Below are positions 48,599 through 57,516 of a stretch of DNA of 63,652 nucleotides, in pieces. The notes beneath the pieces were generated by a model. That model saw only the letters and a list, made by a program, of their open reading frames with translations. It did no database searches and was not told the origin of the DNA. The DNA lies in the NCBI GenBank assembly GCA_019634245.1, contig JAHQVR010000089.1, positions 1 through 63,652 on the forward strand. The letters run 5' to 3'. The DNA comes from Gammaproteobacteria bacterium (GTDB taxonomy: Bacteria > Pseudomonadota > Gammaproteobacteria > Granulosicoccales > Granulosicoccaceae). Made by a program: the position numbers and the translations under genes. Every line of letters starts with the position of its first letter. Position 1 is the stretch's first letter.

Positions 48599-49390
48599 AT
48601 GATTTCCATGACTCTACCCAGTTTCGCCAATCTGCGAATCACTTTTCTGCTGATCGTTCTAACGGTGGTGGCGTTAACCAGTTTGCATCAGCGAGTCTAT
48701 TCTCGCAATTGGAACCAGCCATTGCAGGTCACTGTCTTTCCGATAAACGCGGACGGCCATCTGGAAACGGCTGACTATATTGACCAGCTTGAGACCGCCA
48801 CATTCTCACAAATTGACCGCTGGGGAGTGCGTGAGGCGAAGCGCCACAATTTAGCACTCACGACTCCGTTCAGTGTGACCCTGGGAGCACAAATACACGA
48901 GCTACCCCCCGCGTTTCCGGCCCAAAATCCCAATGAACTCGATGTGCTGTTCTGGGGATTGCGATTTCGGTGGTGGGCCTATCGGCACACACCAGAGGAT
49001 GGCAATGGCTTGACTCGGGTGCGTATGTTCGCGATGTATCATGAGGGTGAACCCGATGTGGCACTGGCGCACTCTTTAGGCATGCAAAAGGGCTTGATGG
49101 GCTTAGTCCATCTGTTCGCAGATGCCGAACAAACCCAACAAAACAACATCGTGATCGCGCACGAGATGCTGCATACCGTTGGTGCGATTGATAAATACGA
49201 TAATTTTGGCAACCCCGCATACCCATGGGGATACTCCGCCCCCAACCGTGCACCGCTGTACCCGCAACGCAATGCCGAGATTATGGCTGGAAGAATAGCC
49301 ACTTCGAGCTACAGCTCCTATATGGCAGAGAGCTTGCGCAGTGTGGTTGTCAACAAACACACTGCTGATGAGATCAACTGGATAGAATAG
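48599..49390 (+). CDS. Predicted membrane-anchored metallopeptidase (metzincin-like)
   Basis: I know no named family for this 263 aa protein, but related hypothetical proteins occur in proteobacteria. It has an N-terminal membrane anchor (residues about 14-28), then a domain with strands VTVFPINADGHL and FSVTLGAQIHELPP. The motif HEMLHTVGAID (residues 188-198) is HExxHxxGxxD, the pattern of metzincin zinc peptidases with Asp as third ligand, and EIMAG near 233 could be the Met-turn. The C-terminal segment MAESLRSVVVNKHTADEINW is conserved-looking. It probably acts in the periplasm. It is the first of four same-strand genes with PGPGW, envC and ctpA. Confidence 0.8.
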   Translation: MISMTLPSFANLRITFLLIVLTVVALTSLHQRVYSRNWNQPLQVTVFPINADGHLETADYIDQLETATFSQIDRWGVREAKRHNLALTTPFSVTLGAQIHELPPAFPAQNPNELDVLFWGLRFRWWAYRHTPEDGNGLTRVRMFAMYHEGEPDVALAHSLGMQKGLMGLVHLFADAEQTQQNNIVIAHEMLHTVGAIDKYDNFGNPAYPWGYSAPNRAPLYPQRNAEIMAGRIATSSYSSYMAESLRSVVVNKHTADEINWIE

Positions 49391-49410
49391 GGGGTCGTTT
49401 ACGAACCCCT
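49389..49410 (+). other. Intercistronic hairpin
   Basis: AGGGGGTCG (49389-49397) and CGAACCCCT (49402-49410) form an eight-pair stem with one mismatch around the loop TTTA. The stem includes the TAG of the metallopeptidase gene and ends eight bases before the next ATG. No U-tract follows, so it is more likely to modulate translation or mRNA stability than to terminate transcription. Confidence 0.4.
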
Positions 49411-49418
49411 GCGATCGA

Positions 49419-49826
49419 ATGCTGCGCTCAACCACTGAGTGGATATCATCCCATGCTGATCTAATCACCGCCTTCTCTGTGATCGGCTTGCTGCTCTTCG
49501 CCTGTACGATTGTGGCGGCGCCCTGGTTGATTGCACAACTACCCGTGGATTACTTCGTACGGCAAAAACCTTCTGAACTATCGAGAGGACCGCAGCGCTG
49601 GGCACTTTTTTTAATTCGTAATGTTCTTGGACTGACACTGCTAGTGGCTGGACTGATCCTGTTGGTCACCCCCGGCCCCGGCGTTCTCGTGCTGATCGCC
49701 GGACTGAGCACCTGCGACTTCCCGCATAAACACGCTCTCATTTTGCGATTAGCCCAAAAGCCCAAGATATTCGACTCCTTAAACTGGATGCGTGCAAAAT
49801 ACTCAAAGCCCCCGTTTTTGAAGTGA
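49419..49826 (+). CDS. PGPGW-like small membrane protein
   Basis: This 135 aa membrane protein belongs to the putative transmembrane PGPGW family: two or three hydrophobic spans (ITAFSVIGLLLFACTIVAAPWLI and FLIRNVLGLTLLVAGLILL) and the motif VTPGPGVLVLIAGLSTCDFPHK, in which PGPGV stands where PGPGW is usual. The function is unknown. It overlaps the envC start by 4 bases (GTGA) and is probably cotranscribed with it. Confidence 0.83.
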   Translation: MLRSTTEWISSHADLITAFSVIGLLLFACTIVAAPWLIAQLPVDYFVRQKPSELSRGPQRWALFLIRNVLGLTLLVAGLILLVTPGPGVLVLIAGLSTCDFPHKHALILRLAQKPKIFDSLNWMRAKYSKPPFLK

Positions 49827-51082
49827 ATACGAACTACACTTCTAGATCGTTTTTAGAAATTACCAGACACGCTATGAGAGCAACTCCTGACTCTCTCAGA
49901 ACCCACCTACTCGCCAGCATCCCGATCAGTGCGGTGTTGTTGGTCGTGGCTGTGTCCTCCATGGTCGGGTACGCGCACGCCTCAGAGACCACTCAATCGG
50001 TTGAAAGTGTCGAGTACAAACTCGAGGAAACAGCGGCCCGTCTGGATAAGCTCAGACTAGAAATTGAGGCTAATCGTCAGCTCAAGGCCGAACTGAACAA
50101 CACATTAAACGCTGTGGCCTCAAAAGCCTCTGAGCGAGAATCCAGACTGGCGGAACTCGATAATCAGTTGACAAACTACACCAACAAGCTCAACTCTCTG
50201 CAAACCATGATCGACACAGAGCGATCTTTATTGCAACAAAGAAAACATCAGTTGGCCGAAGCGTTGCGCAGTAGCCTGCAGGTCGGCAGCAATTCTGGCC
50301 TAAAAGTCCTGTTGCAAAGCAATGACCCTGCAGAAGCCTCACGATTGAATGTGTACACAGAATATGTCATGCGCGCGCAACACCAATTGATAGACCGACA
50401 ACTACAAACTCTGAGCGAAATCGAAAAAGCCCACACTGACGCACTAGAGAATCGAAACTGGGTTCAGTATCTACAAAAAAAGGCCACAAAACAGTACAGC
50501 GAATATGTTGAGATACGTTCAGCAAAAACGGAATCGCTGAAGACCGTTGAGCAAGAAATTGACAAAAAATCTCGCAGCGTAGCCACTCTCAAGGCGGACC
50601 GAGAACGACTCCAAGTGCTTATGGAGGAATTGAAACAAGCCCAACTGGCCGCCTCAGGCTACTTTGAAAATGGTAAGGGGCGCTATGCGTTGCCGGTCGC
50701 CGGGTCGATTGAAGCCCGATTTGGTGACGTCAAATCGGTCGGCAAGCTTAACTGGACCGGGCTTTTCCTGCGGGCACAGCCGGGTCAGCCGGTGCGCAGC
50801 ATCGCCAATGGTGAAGTGGTTTACAGCGACTGGCTGCAAGGGTTTGGCATGCTGGTCATCATCGACCACGGTGACAGCTATATGACGCTCTACGGTGGCA
50901 ATAGGGATGTTCGGGTGGCGTCGGGCGCCTGGGTCGAAGCCGGTGCGACAATTGCAACTGTTGGAGACTCTGGTGGTCAGAAGCACAGTGGTCTGTATTT
51001 CGAAATTCGCCACAATGCCAAACCGGTTGATCCGGAACAGTGGGTTGGCGCTAAAAATAGCTTTAGAAACGCCAAGTTATGA
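49823..51082 (+). CDS. envC: EnvC-like murein hydrolase activator
   Basis: EnvC activates cell-division amidases AmiA and AmiB. The 419 aa product has a signal-like helix (about residues 33-53), a long coiled coil (about 60-280) and a degenerate LytM/M23 domain from about 284. The usual HxGID zinc motif reads KLNWTGLF and HLHFE reads GLYFEIR, so zinc ligands are lost, as in true EnvC. It starts with GTG overlapping the PGPGW gene; ATG 49874 would give a more ordinary signal peptide. The envC-ctpA order is common in gammaproteobacteria. Confidence 0.9.
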   Translation: MNTNYTSRSFLEITRHAMRATPDSLRTHLLASIPISAVLLVVAVSSMVGYAHASETTQSVESVEYKLEETAARLDKLRLEIEANRQLKAELNNTLNAVASKASERESRLAELDNQLTNYTNKLNSLQTMIDTERSLLQQRKHQLAEALRSSLQVGSNSGLKVLLQSNDPAEASRLNVYTEYVMRAQHQLIDRQLQTLSEIEKAHTDALENRNWVQYLQKKATKQYSEYVEIRSAKTESLKTVEQEIDKKSRSVATLKADRERLQVLMEELKQAQLAASGYFENGKGRYALPVAGSIEARFGDVKSVGKLNWTGLFLRAQPGQPVRSIANGEVVYSDWLQGFGMLVIIDHGDSYMTLYGGNRDVRVASGAWVEAGATIATVGDSGGQKHSGLYFEIRHNAKPVDPEQWVGAKNSFRNAKL

Positions 51083-51207
51083 GCTGTGACGGCCGAAAAC
51101 TGACAGACACTCGTTGAGAACTTACACTGGGTGAACAATGAACCACTTCTCATTTGATGGCCCTTAGAAAATGACCACAGCGGAAAACAAAATCCGGAGT
51201 CAATTAC

Positions 51208-52515
51208 ATGAAAGTTAACGCACACTCCCTGTCGCTCATACTGGCAGGCACCGTCCTCGGTGCAACACTGTCTATTGGTACGACCGTACTCGCGACAAAA
51301 AATCCGCAAGCGCAGGGGCTTCCGCTGGAAGAGATGCGCACCTTTACTGACATCATCGCTCGGATCAAAAGCGACTATGTGGAAGAAGTTTCTGATGAAG
51401 AACTGTTTGAGCACGCCATTCGCGGCATGCTGCACGGGCTCGATCCACATTCAGCGTATCTGAACACCGAAGAATTCAATGAATTACGAATTGGCACCAC
51501 CGGTGAGTTTGGTGGATTGGGGATCGAAGTCAGCATGGAAGATGGGTTCGTCAAAGTTGTTTCACCGATTGATGACACACCGGCGCAGCGCGCAGGTATG
51601 CAGCCGGGTGATCTGATCATCCGCCTTGATGAAACTCCTGTTAAAGGACTGTCGTTAAATGATGCGGTGAAGTTGATGCGCGGCAAGCCCGGCAGCAACA
51701 TCCAACTCACCGTGATTCGGGAAGGCGAAGACAGACCACTAACCATTGACATCAAGCGCGCGATAATCAAAACGACGAGCGTTCGCAGCCGCATGCTGGA
51801 TGAACAGTATGGCTATGTGCGGATATCGAATTTTCAAACCAAAACCACCGCCGATATGCTCAAAGCCATCAAGAAGATGCAGGTTGAAACCGACGGTGAC
51901 TTGCAGGGCATGGTGCTGGATCTACGCAACAACCCAGGAGGTGTACTCTCTGGTGCGGTTGGTGTCTCCGACGCCTTTTTAAACGACGGAATGATCGTTT
52001 ATACCGATGGCCGTGAGGCAGATTCGAAGCTTCGCTACGACGCCACCAATGGCGATGTGCTCAACGGTATGCCCTTGGTTGTGTTAGTGAACGGCGGTTC
52101 CGCCTCAGCCTCCGAAATCGTCGCCGGAGCAATGCAAGATCACAAACGCGCCGTGATTATGGGCGCCAAGACCTTCGGCAAAGGTTCGGTCCAGACCATT
52201 CAAGATTTACCCGCCGGAGGCGCGGTAAAACTCACCACCTCGCGGTACTACACACCTGAAGGTCGATCCATTCAAGCGCTGGGCATTGAACCTGATATTG
52301 TTACCAAACCAGGATCATGGAGCCGCCCTGACGATAGCTCATACACACCGCTAACTGAATCCAGCTTAAGCGGCCATTTGAGCAATACAGAAGAGGAAGA
52401 AGCTGAAACCACGTCTGAAGAAGGCGCAGAAGATAGTCTGATTTACGATGACTATCAATTATACGAGGCCTTGAGCCTACTCAAAGGTTTGTCGATTTTG
52501 AAGCAAGGCAGCTGA
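51208..52515 (+). CDS. ctpA: C-terminal processing peptidase (S41, CtpA/Prc family)
   Basis: A periplasmic serine protease that trims or degrades envelope proteins. The 435 aa protein has a signal-anchor helix (about residues 5-27), a PDZ domain (FGGLGIEVSMEDGFVKVVSP; AGMQPGDLIIRLD) and the S41 catalytic region with nucleophile Ser in NGGSASASEIVAGA and Lys in FGKGSVQ. An acidic tail (EEEEAETTSEEGAED) precedes the final helix. GGAG lies eight bases ahead of the ATG. It is the last gene of the envelope cluster and is followed by a strong terminator. Confidence 0.96.
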   Translation: MKVNAHSLSLILAGTVLGATLSIGTTVLATKNPQAQGLPLEEMRTFTDIIARIKSDYVEEVSDEELFEHAIRGMLHGLDPHSAYLNTEEFNELRIGTTGEFGGLGIEVSMEDGFVKVVSPIDDTPAQRAGMQPGDLIIRLDETPVKGLSLNDAVKLMRGKPGSNIQLTVIREGEDRPLTIDIKRAIIKTTSVRSRMLDEQYGYVRISNFQTKTTADMLKAIKKMQVETDGDLQGMVLDLRNNPGGVLSGAVGVSDAFLNDGMIVYTDGREADSKLRYDATNGDVLNGMPLVVLVNGGSASASEIVAGAMQDHKRAVIMGAKTFGKGSVQTIQDLPAGGAVKLTTSRYYTPEGRSIQALGIEPDIVTKPGSWSRPDDSSYTPLTESSLSGHLSNTEEEEAETTSEEGAEDSLIYDDYQLYEALSLLKGLSILKQGS

Positions 52516-52538
52516 TCAGCCAAACCCAACGACCGATG

Positions 52539-52570
52539 AAAAAAAAGGCGCCTCCGGGCGCCTTTTTTTA
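52539..52570 (+). terminator. Rho-independent terminator after ctpA
   Basis: GGCGCC (52547-52552), loop TCCG, and GGCGCC (52557-52562), preceded by eight A and followed by seven T, make a classic intrinsic terminator. The flanking A and T runs extend the stem and make it work in both directions. It is the clearest terminator in the window. Confidence 0.92.
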
Positions 52571-52615
52571 TGCGTACAATTCAGTGTATCGCTAACGATT
52601 AAGAGGCCGTACACC

Positions 52616-53920
52616 GTGGGATGCCAATACTTCGCTCCAACAAGCAATGGCGCTGAATCATTCACGGTTGCCATGCCGATCCTAACCTTTGGCCGCGGCA
52701 CGCTGCACGAACTTGGCTCAAGAGCCACTGCCAGGGGGCTTAAGCGCGTGGCTCTATTCACTGATCCTGGATTGTGTGACGGGCCATTGGTGGCCATGGC
52801 CAAGTCGTCGTTGGAAGCCAGTGGTCTTACGGTGCAGGTGTATTCCGACATTCGAATCGAGCCTTGTGACGACACGGTGATGCGCGCCAAAGCGTTTCTG
52901 GATAACGCAAAAACCGATGGTGTGGTATCGGTTGGCGGCGGCTCAGTCATGGATACGGCTAAAGCTGCACTAGCCATGCATCAATTCGACGGTCACATTC
53001 TGGACTACTTCGCCGCACCTATCGGCAGCGGCAAAACAATACCCGGTCCGTTAGCACCCCACATTGCCTGTCCGACCACCTCCGGAACTGGCTCTGAGTG
53101 CACATCGCTATCCGTCATTCGCATCAATGAATTGGATTGCAAGTTCGTTGTCGCCAGCCCCTATCTGTTGCCAACCGATGCGATAGTAGATCCCGCATGC
53201 TGCGATTCACTGCCTGCGAACATTGTGGCCTCGACCGGTTTTGATTTAATGAGCCACGCTCTGGAATGCTTCACCGCTAAGGCGTATACCAAACATGCCC
53301 ATGTGAAGAATCCACAGCAACGGCAGTACATTCAAGGTGCAAATCCTTTTAGTGATTTAGCAGCCATCAACGCCTTAGAAATTGTGGGCGACTATTTGAT
53401 TCGGGGTGTGGCCGATGCCAGCGATCATGAGGCTAGAGATCAATTGATGTTCGGCGCCACTCTGGCTGGCATTGCGTTTGGCAATAGTGGCACTCACTTG
53501 CCGCATGCCATGTCTTATGGTGTTACTCATCTCATGCAAAACATAACCACTAAAGACTACAACGTTGACTCTCCTTTTGTGCCACACGGAATAAGCGTTG
53601 TGGTCAGCGCACCCGCTATTTTTAATTACACCGCAGAGGCTGAGCCGGAAAGACATCTCGAAGGTGCCAAACATTTGCGGGCAGATCTTCACGGCGCCAC
53701 GCCCCAAGATGCAGGAGAAGTGCTATCTAAACGTATCGTAGAGCTCATGAAACGCACAGACATGCCCAATGGCTTAAGTGGAGTTGGTTTTACCGCCAAC
53801 GATGTTAGCTCAATGGCTGAATCGTCATTCCGGCAGAAACGGGCTATTGCCAATGCCCCCCGGGAGTCCAATCTGGTCGATATCGAAAACATGTACAACG
53901 CGGCGCTAAACTACTGGTAA
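52616..53920 (+). CDS. Hydroxyacid-oxoacid transhydrogenase-like iron-containing dehydrogenase
   Basis: A group III iron-dependent alcohol dehydrogenase most like ADHFE1/HOT, which oxidises 4-hydroxybutyrate with 2-oxoglutarate as acceptor to give succinic semialdehyde and 2-hydroxyglutarate. The 434 aa protein from GTG 52616 has the NAD-binding VSVGGGSVMDTAKAAL, the PTTSGTGSECTS segment, and iron ligands in STGFDLMSHALE and NSGTHLPHAMSYG, VPHGISV. Length and motif order match ADHFE1 rather than fermentative ADHs. The gene is 17 bases ahead of the double SnoaL-like gene. Confidence 0.85.
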   Translation: MGCQYFAPTSNGAESFTVAMPILTFGRGTLHELGSRATARGLKRVALFTDPGLCDGPLVAMAKSSLEASGLTVQVYSDIRIEPCDDTVMRAKAFLDNAKTDGVVSVGGGSVMDTAKAALAMHQFDGHILDYFAAPIGSGKTIPGPLAPHIACPTTSGTGSECTSLSVIRINELDCKFVVASPYLLPTDAIVDPACCDSLPANIVASTGFDLMSHALECFTAKAYTKHAHVKNPQQRQYIQGANPFSDLAAINALEIVGDYLIRGVADASDHEARDQLMFGATLAGIAFGNSGTHLPHAMSYGVTHLMQNITTKDYNVDSPFVPHGISVVVSAPAIFNYTAEAEPERHLEGAKHLRADLHGATPQDAGEVLSKRIVELMKRTDMPNGLSGVGFTANDVSSMAESSFRQKRAIANAPRESNLVDIENMYNAALNYW

Positions 53921-53936
53921 TCAGAATAACACTCTC

Positions 53937-54947
53937 ATGTCCACGGACTTACAAACCGCCAAACAGCTTGTGCTCGATTTTCACGAGGCTCTAGAACGTG
54001 GTCGCGACAACCCACAACAGGTCCTCGAGCAGCATGTCAGTGAAGATTACCATTGGCGAGGAATGCACCCGTTCTATGAACAAACAAGTGCTCAGAGTGT
54101 CGCTAGCGTATTTTGGGAACCGTTATTTCACTCATTCACAGCACTGCAGCGTCGGCCCGATATTTTCCTCGCCGGACATAACGATGTGGATCAAGGCGCG
54201 ACACAATGGGTGTGCAGTATGGGTCATTTTATGGGTTTGTTCGATCGGCCTTGGTTGGGCATTCCAGCTACCGGCAGAATTACCTTTCTACGCTACGCAG
54301 AATTCAACCAGGTAGACAACGGAAAGATCACTCAGACCGCTCTATTTTGCGATGTCATTAGTGTGATGGAGCAGGCTGGACACTACCCGCTACCGCCACA
54401 AACGGGTGCAGCCTTTGTTCATCCAGGCCCCCGTACCCACGATGGTTTGTTGTTCACGGAGCACGATCCGACAGAAGCGAGCAAGACCGTACAATTGGTG
54501 AACAGAATGGTTGCCGATTTGGGTCAACTGAACTCACTCGACGATCACCGTTGCCCACCTGAACTACTCGCCCGCACCTGGCATGAGGATATGATCTGGT
54601 ACGGCCCTGCGGGTATTGGTGCTACATACACCATCGAACGCTACCAAAAACAGCATCAGTATCCCTTTCGCTTACACCTGAAAGACAAAACGTTCAACGG
54701 ACATGTCGCCCGCTTTGCCGAAGGTCAATACGCTTGCTTCTTCGGTTGGGCAAATCTAACCAACACACCCAGCGGTGGATTTCTAGGATTACCTGGCAAT
54801 AACTTTCGCTGCGACATGCGGGTCGTGGATGTCTATCGCCGAGATGGAGACAAACTGGCTGAAAATTGGGTGTTCATTGACCTTTTACATTATTTATCTA
54901 TGCAAGGATTGGATATCCTGGAGCGATTGCGCACTGACCTTCTCTAA
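53937..54947 (+). CDS. Tandem SnoaL/NTF2-fold protein
   Basis: A 336 aa protein made of two NTF2-like (SnoaL-type polyketide-cyclase fold) domains, about residues 8-155 and 180-330. Each has the N-terminal helix, an internal HWRGMHPFY- or WYGPAGIG-type stretch and the C-terminal strand pair with hydrophobic residues (VWIVGVVSM-type; FRCDMRVVDVYRRDGDKLAENWVFIDL). The substrate is unknown. It is 17 bases after the transhydrogenase gene and probably cotranscribed, so it may act on the same hydroxy- or keto-acid pathway. Confidence 0.85.
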   Translation: MSTDLQTAKQLVLDFHEALERGRDNPQQVLEQHVSEDYHWRGMHPFYEQTSAQSVASVFWEPLFHSFTALQRRPDIFLAGHNDVDQGATQWVCSMGHFMGLFDRPWLGIPATGRITFLRYAEFNQVDNGKITQTALFCDVISVMEQAGHYPLPPQTGAAFVHPGPRTHDGLLFTEHDPTEASKTVQLVNRMVADLGQLNSLDDHRCPPELLARTWHEDMIWYGPAGIGATYTIERYQKQHQYPFRLHLKDKTFNGHVARFAEGQYACFFGWANLTNTPSGGFLGLPGNNFRCDMRVVDVYRRDGDKLAENWVFIDLLHYLSMQGLDILERLRTDLL

Positions 54948-54974
54948 CCGTTAGAACCTCGGATAAAATTAACC

Positions 54975-55448
54975 GTGACCGAACTTATTATCGAATTTAT
55001 AAAAAATAATTGGGAGTACATCGCCGGCGTTCTAGCAGCCTTTTTCGCCCTCGGACGTTACTTAAGCTCTCGCCGACGTGAACTTGCCTGGTCAAGAACC
55101 ACTTTTTTGTTCGATCTGGCCAAGTATCTGGAAACCGATAAAGATCTGGATAAAATCTCCCGCATTGTGGGTAAACGCCATCCAACCATCAGCGTTGAAG
55201 ACATCGTCAGCCCAGGTTCATTGTTAGAAGAACCTGAACGATTGGATTTACTCCATGCCTTAGACAAATACCTGAATGTCTTTGATCGCCTGTTCTATGC
55301 GCGTCATTCCGCAAGCTCACTATCCAAGCGAGAGATTGAATATTTCGAGTGGTATTTAATCGAGATTCTGAACAATCGAGCGCTAAAAAAATATTGTTTG
55401 GAATACGGATTTCAGCCGGTTATAAAGCTTGCGAAAAAGATTGCGTAA
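54975..55448 (+). CDS. Hypothetical membrane-anchored protein
   Basis: I do not recognise this 157 aa protein. It starts at GTG 54975 with an N-terminal hydrophobic helix (NNWEYIAGVLAAFFALGRYLSSRRRE, about residues 11-36), then an alpha-helical domain with TTFLFDLAKYLETDKDLDKI, LHALDKYLNVFDRLFYARHS and EIEYFEWYLIEILNNRALKKYCLEYG. The helical C-terminal part resembles DUF4760-like proteins only loosely. It follows the SnoaL-like gene by 28 bases. Confidence 0.7.
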   Translation: MTELIIEFIKNNWEYIAGVLAAFFALGRYLSSRRRELAWSRTTFLFDLAKYLETDKDLDKISRIVGKRHPTISVEDIVSPGSLLEEPERLDLLHALDKYLNVFDRLFYARHSASSLSKREIEYFEWYLIEILNNRALKKYCLEYGFQPVIKLAKKIA

Positions 55449-55480
55449 ATGTCGTCGCCCTTATTAGTGCTGAGATCTGA

Positions 55481-56539
55481 TCACTGCAGCAAAACTTCTC
55501 TATTGGTTCGAATGCTTTCATCCGCGCTTAGGCACACCTGAAGAGAACGAACCGCATCCTCCATGTGCTTCGATAAATCCATATCTTCTACTATGGCACG
55601 TGCCAGATAGGCTTGCTCTCGATCACAGAGTTCCTGATGCCCAGGTTCATCCTGCATCGATAAAATCTTATCCCGATTTGCGAAAGAGCCATCTTTAGCT
55701 AAGGCACTTTTATGAACTCGAATGGTGGAGGTTTTCGTGTGGGTATCGATATCATCAGACTTAGCATCTTCGCTCATGACAATCGATACCGAACCCTTCG
55801 GTGAAATAATGTCTTTAACAAAAAATGCCGTTTCCGACATCATCGGTCCCCAGCCGGCCTCGTACCAACCAACCGATTCATCTTCAAACGTCACTTGGAA
55901 ATGTCCATAGTTGTACATGTCAGAGGCAATTTCATCGCTTAATCGCAACCCCATACCACTCACCTTGATGGGCCGGCTATCGGTTATCTGACACATCACA
56001 TCGACATAGTGAACACCACAGTCGACGATCGGAGATAAAGACTCAAGGAGTTGTTTGTGTGTCTGCCAGGTGCTGCCAGAAGACTGTTGATTCAAATTGA
56101 GGCGAAACACATAGGGGCCCCCTAATTGACGAGCTTCGTCGATCAACGTCATCCAGGATGGGTGATGCCGCAGAATATACCCGACCACCAATTTTCTGTT
56201 GCTGGCCTTAGCCGCCGCGACGACACGTTTTGCATCATTGACAGTAGTCGCAATCGGCTTTTCTAAAAACACATGACAGCCGGCTTCTAAAGCCGCAATC
56301 GCATATTCAGCGTGGGTATCTGAATAGGTATTTATCGAAGCAATATCGGGCTGATAGTGCTTCAACGCTGATAGAAAATCCGTGTCACGTGGATAGTCAT
56401 TAAGCTCATCCGGCAGTTCGACTGCAGAGCGATTCACCAAAGACACAATGTCAAACTGCGATTGTCGATGGTAGGCAGAGGCATGGCTACGACCCATATT
56501 TCCCAAACCAGCTACAACGACGCTTAAAGGTTTTTTCAT
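55481..56539 (-). CDS. Gfo/Idh/MocA family oxidoreductase
   Basis: An NAD(P)-dependent sugar or cyclitol dehydrogenase-type enzyme, 352 aa. The N-terminal Rossmann motif VVVAGLGNMGRSHASAYH (residues about 6-23) and the EKPIATTVNDAKRV motif with the conserved Lys near 93 are clear. The C-terminal domain carries GVHYVDVMCQIT, with the conserved His, and an unusual C-terminal segment (DEPGHQELCDREQAYLAR). The substrate is unknown. It is divergent from the EamA transporter gene. Confidence 0.9.
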   Translation of the reverse strand: MKKPLSVVVAGLGNMGRSHASAYHRQSQFDIVSLVNRSAVELPDELNDYPRDTDFLSALKHYQPDIASINTYSDTHAEYAIAALEAGCHVFLEKPIATTVNDAKRVVAAAKASNRKLVVGYILRHHPSWMTLIDEARQLGGPYVFRLNLNQQSSGSTWQTHKQLLESLSPIVDCGVHYVDVMCQITDSRPIKVSGMGLRLSDEIASDMYNYGHFQVTFEDESVGWYEAGWGPMMSETAFFVKDIISPKGSVSIVMSEDAKSDDIDTHTKTSTIRVHKSALAKDGSFANRDKILSMQDEPGHQELCDREQAYLARAIVEDMDLSKHMEDAVRSLQVCLSADESIRTNREVLLQ

Positions 56540-56586
56540 AGCGATACGCTTATTTGTTCGTGTTCAACGGCTGCCTAAACAATTAA

Positions 56587-57516
56587 ATGGCATACTGTTT
56601 TTCTATGACTAATTTATCGTCACTGGATATACGCGGTGCATGGTCCATCGCTTTAGGGGCCTCTGTCTGGGGGCTATTCTGGTATCCGTTAAGACTATTA
56701 GACAGCATGGGCTTTAAAGGTACGGTGGCCATTGCCTTAGTGTCTCTACTGGGTGCATTAGTTGCCATAGTGGTTGCTTTACTGCGCAATCAGGGCGAAG
56801 ACCTCATGAGTTTCGACGCCTGGTTGATAGGCTCCACGATGGGTCTGTCCTGTGTTCTTTATTTCCTCGGCATTATGGTGTCGGATGTTATCCGGGTGGT
56901 GTTTCTATTCTATCTATTACCCATATGGACGACAATCGCAGCCCGAATACTCTACCAGGAGGTGATAACGCCCATTCAATTAGTGTTTATTCTCCTTGCG
57001 TTAATCGGACTGTGGTTGCTGCTCGGCGGTGGCACTGAGCTACCGCTACCCAAAGGCCTAGGCGACTGGTGCGGCCTTGCGGCTGGGATTACCTGGGCGC
57101 TGTGCTTGAGTATGCTGCGTGGCCGCTCAGACCCGCCACCCGTTTCAACTACCGCAGTGACGCTGTTGTGCACCGGACTATTTGCGCTGATTATTGTTGT
57201 GTCCATCGACCATCCCGTTATATCCGGTCAGCTACCTTCCATGAATGCGTGGTACATCGCTGTGCCCTTGGGCTTATTGTTCGGCGGTTTAATCCTATTT
57301 CCATCCATGCTCGGACAAATCTGGGGCGCTCGGTTGGTGCCCGCTCCCACCGCAGCCTTACTCACGATGACTGAGATCATTCTCGCCACCGTATCGGCTT
57401 ACTTAATCATCGGTACGGAATTAAATTCACTGTCCATGCTTGGTGGACTGATTATCGTATCGGTGGTGTGTGTAGATCTAGTACTAAAACACCGAGCTTT
57501 AGCCGACAACCCCTAA
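56587..57516 (+). CDS. EamA/DMT family transporter
   Basis: A 309 aa polytopic protein of the drug/metabolite transporter superfamily with about ten hydrophobic spans in two EamA repeats (WSIALGASVWGLFWYPLRLL near the start and GDWCGLAAGITWALCLSML at the second). The substrate is unknown; such proteins often export amino acids or metabolites. ATG 56587 or 56605 could be the start. The stop is shared by 4 bases with the convergent dioxygenase gene. Confidence 0.88.
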   Translation: MAYCFSMTNLSSLDIRGAWSIALGASVWGLFWYPLRLLDSMGFKGTVAIALVSLLGALVAIVVALLRNQGEDLMSFDAWLIGSTMGLSCVLYFLGIMVSDVIRVVFLFYLLPIWTTIAARILYQEVITPIQLVFILLALIGLWLLLGGGTELPLPKGLGDWCGLAAGITWALCLSMLRGRSDPPPVSTTAVTLLCTGLFALIIVVSIDHPVISGQLPSMNAWYIAVPLGLLFGGLILFPSMLGQIWGARLVPAPTAALLTMTEIILATVSAYLIIGTELNSLSMLGGLIIVSVVCVDLVLKHRALADNP

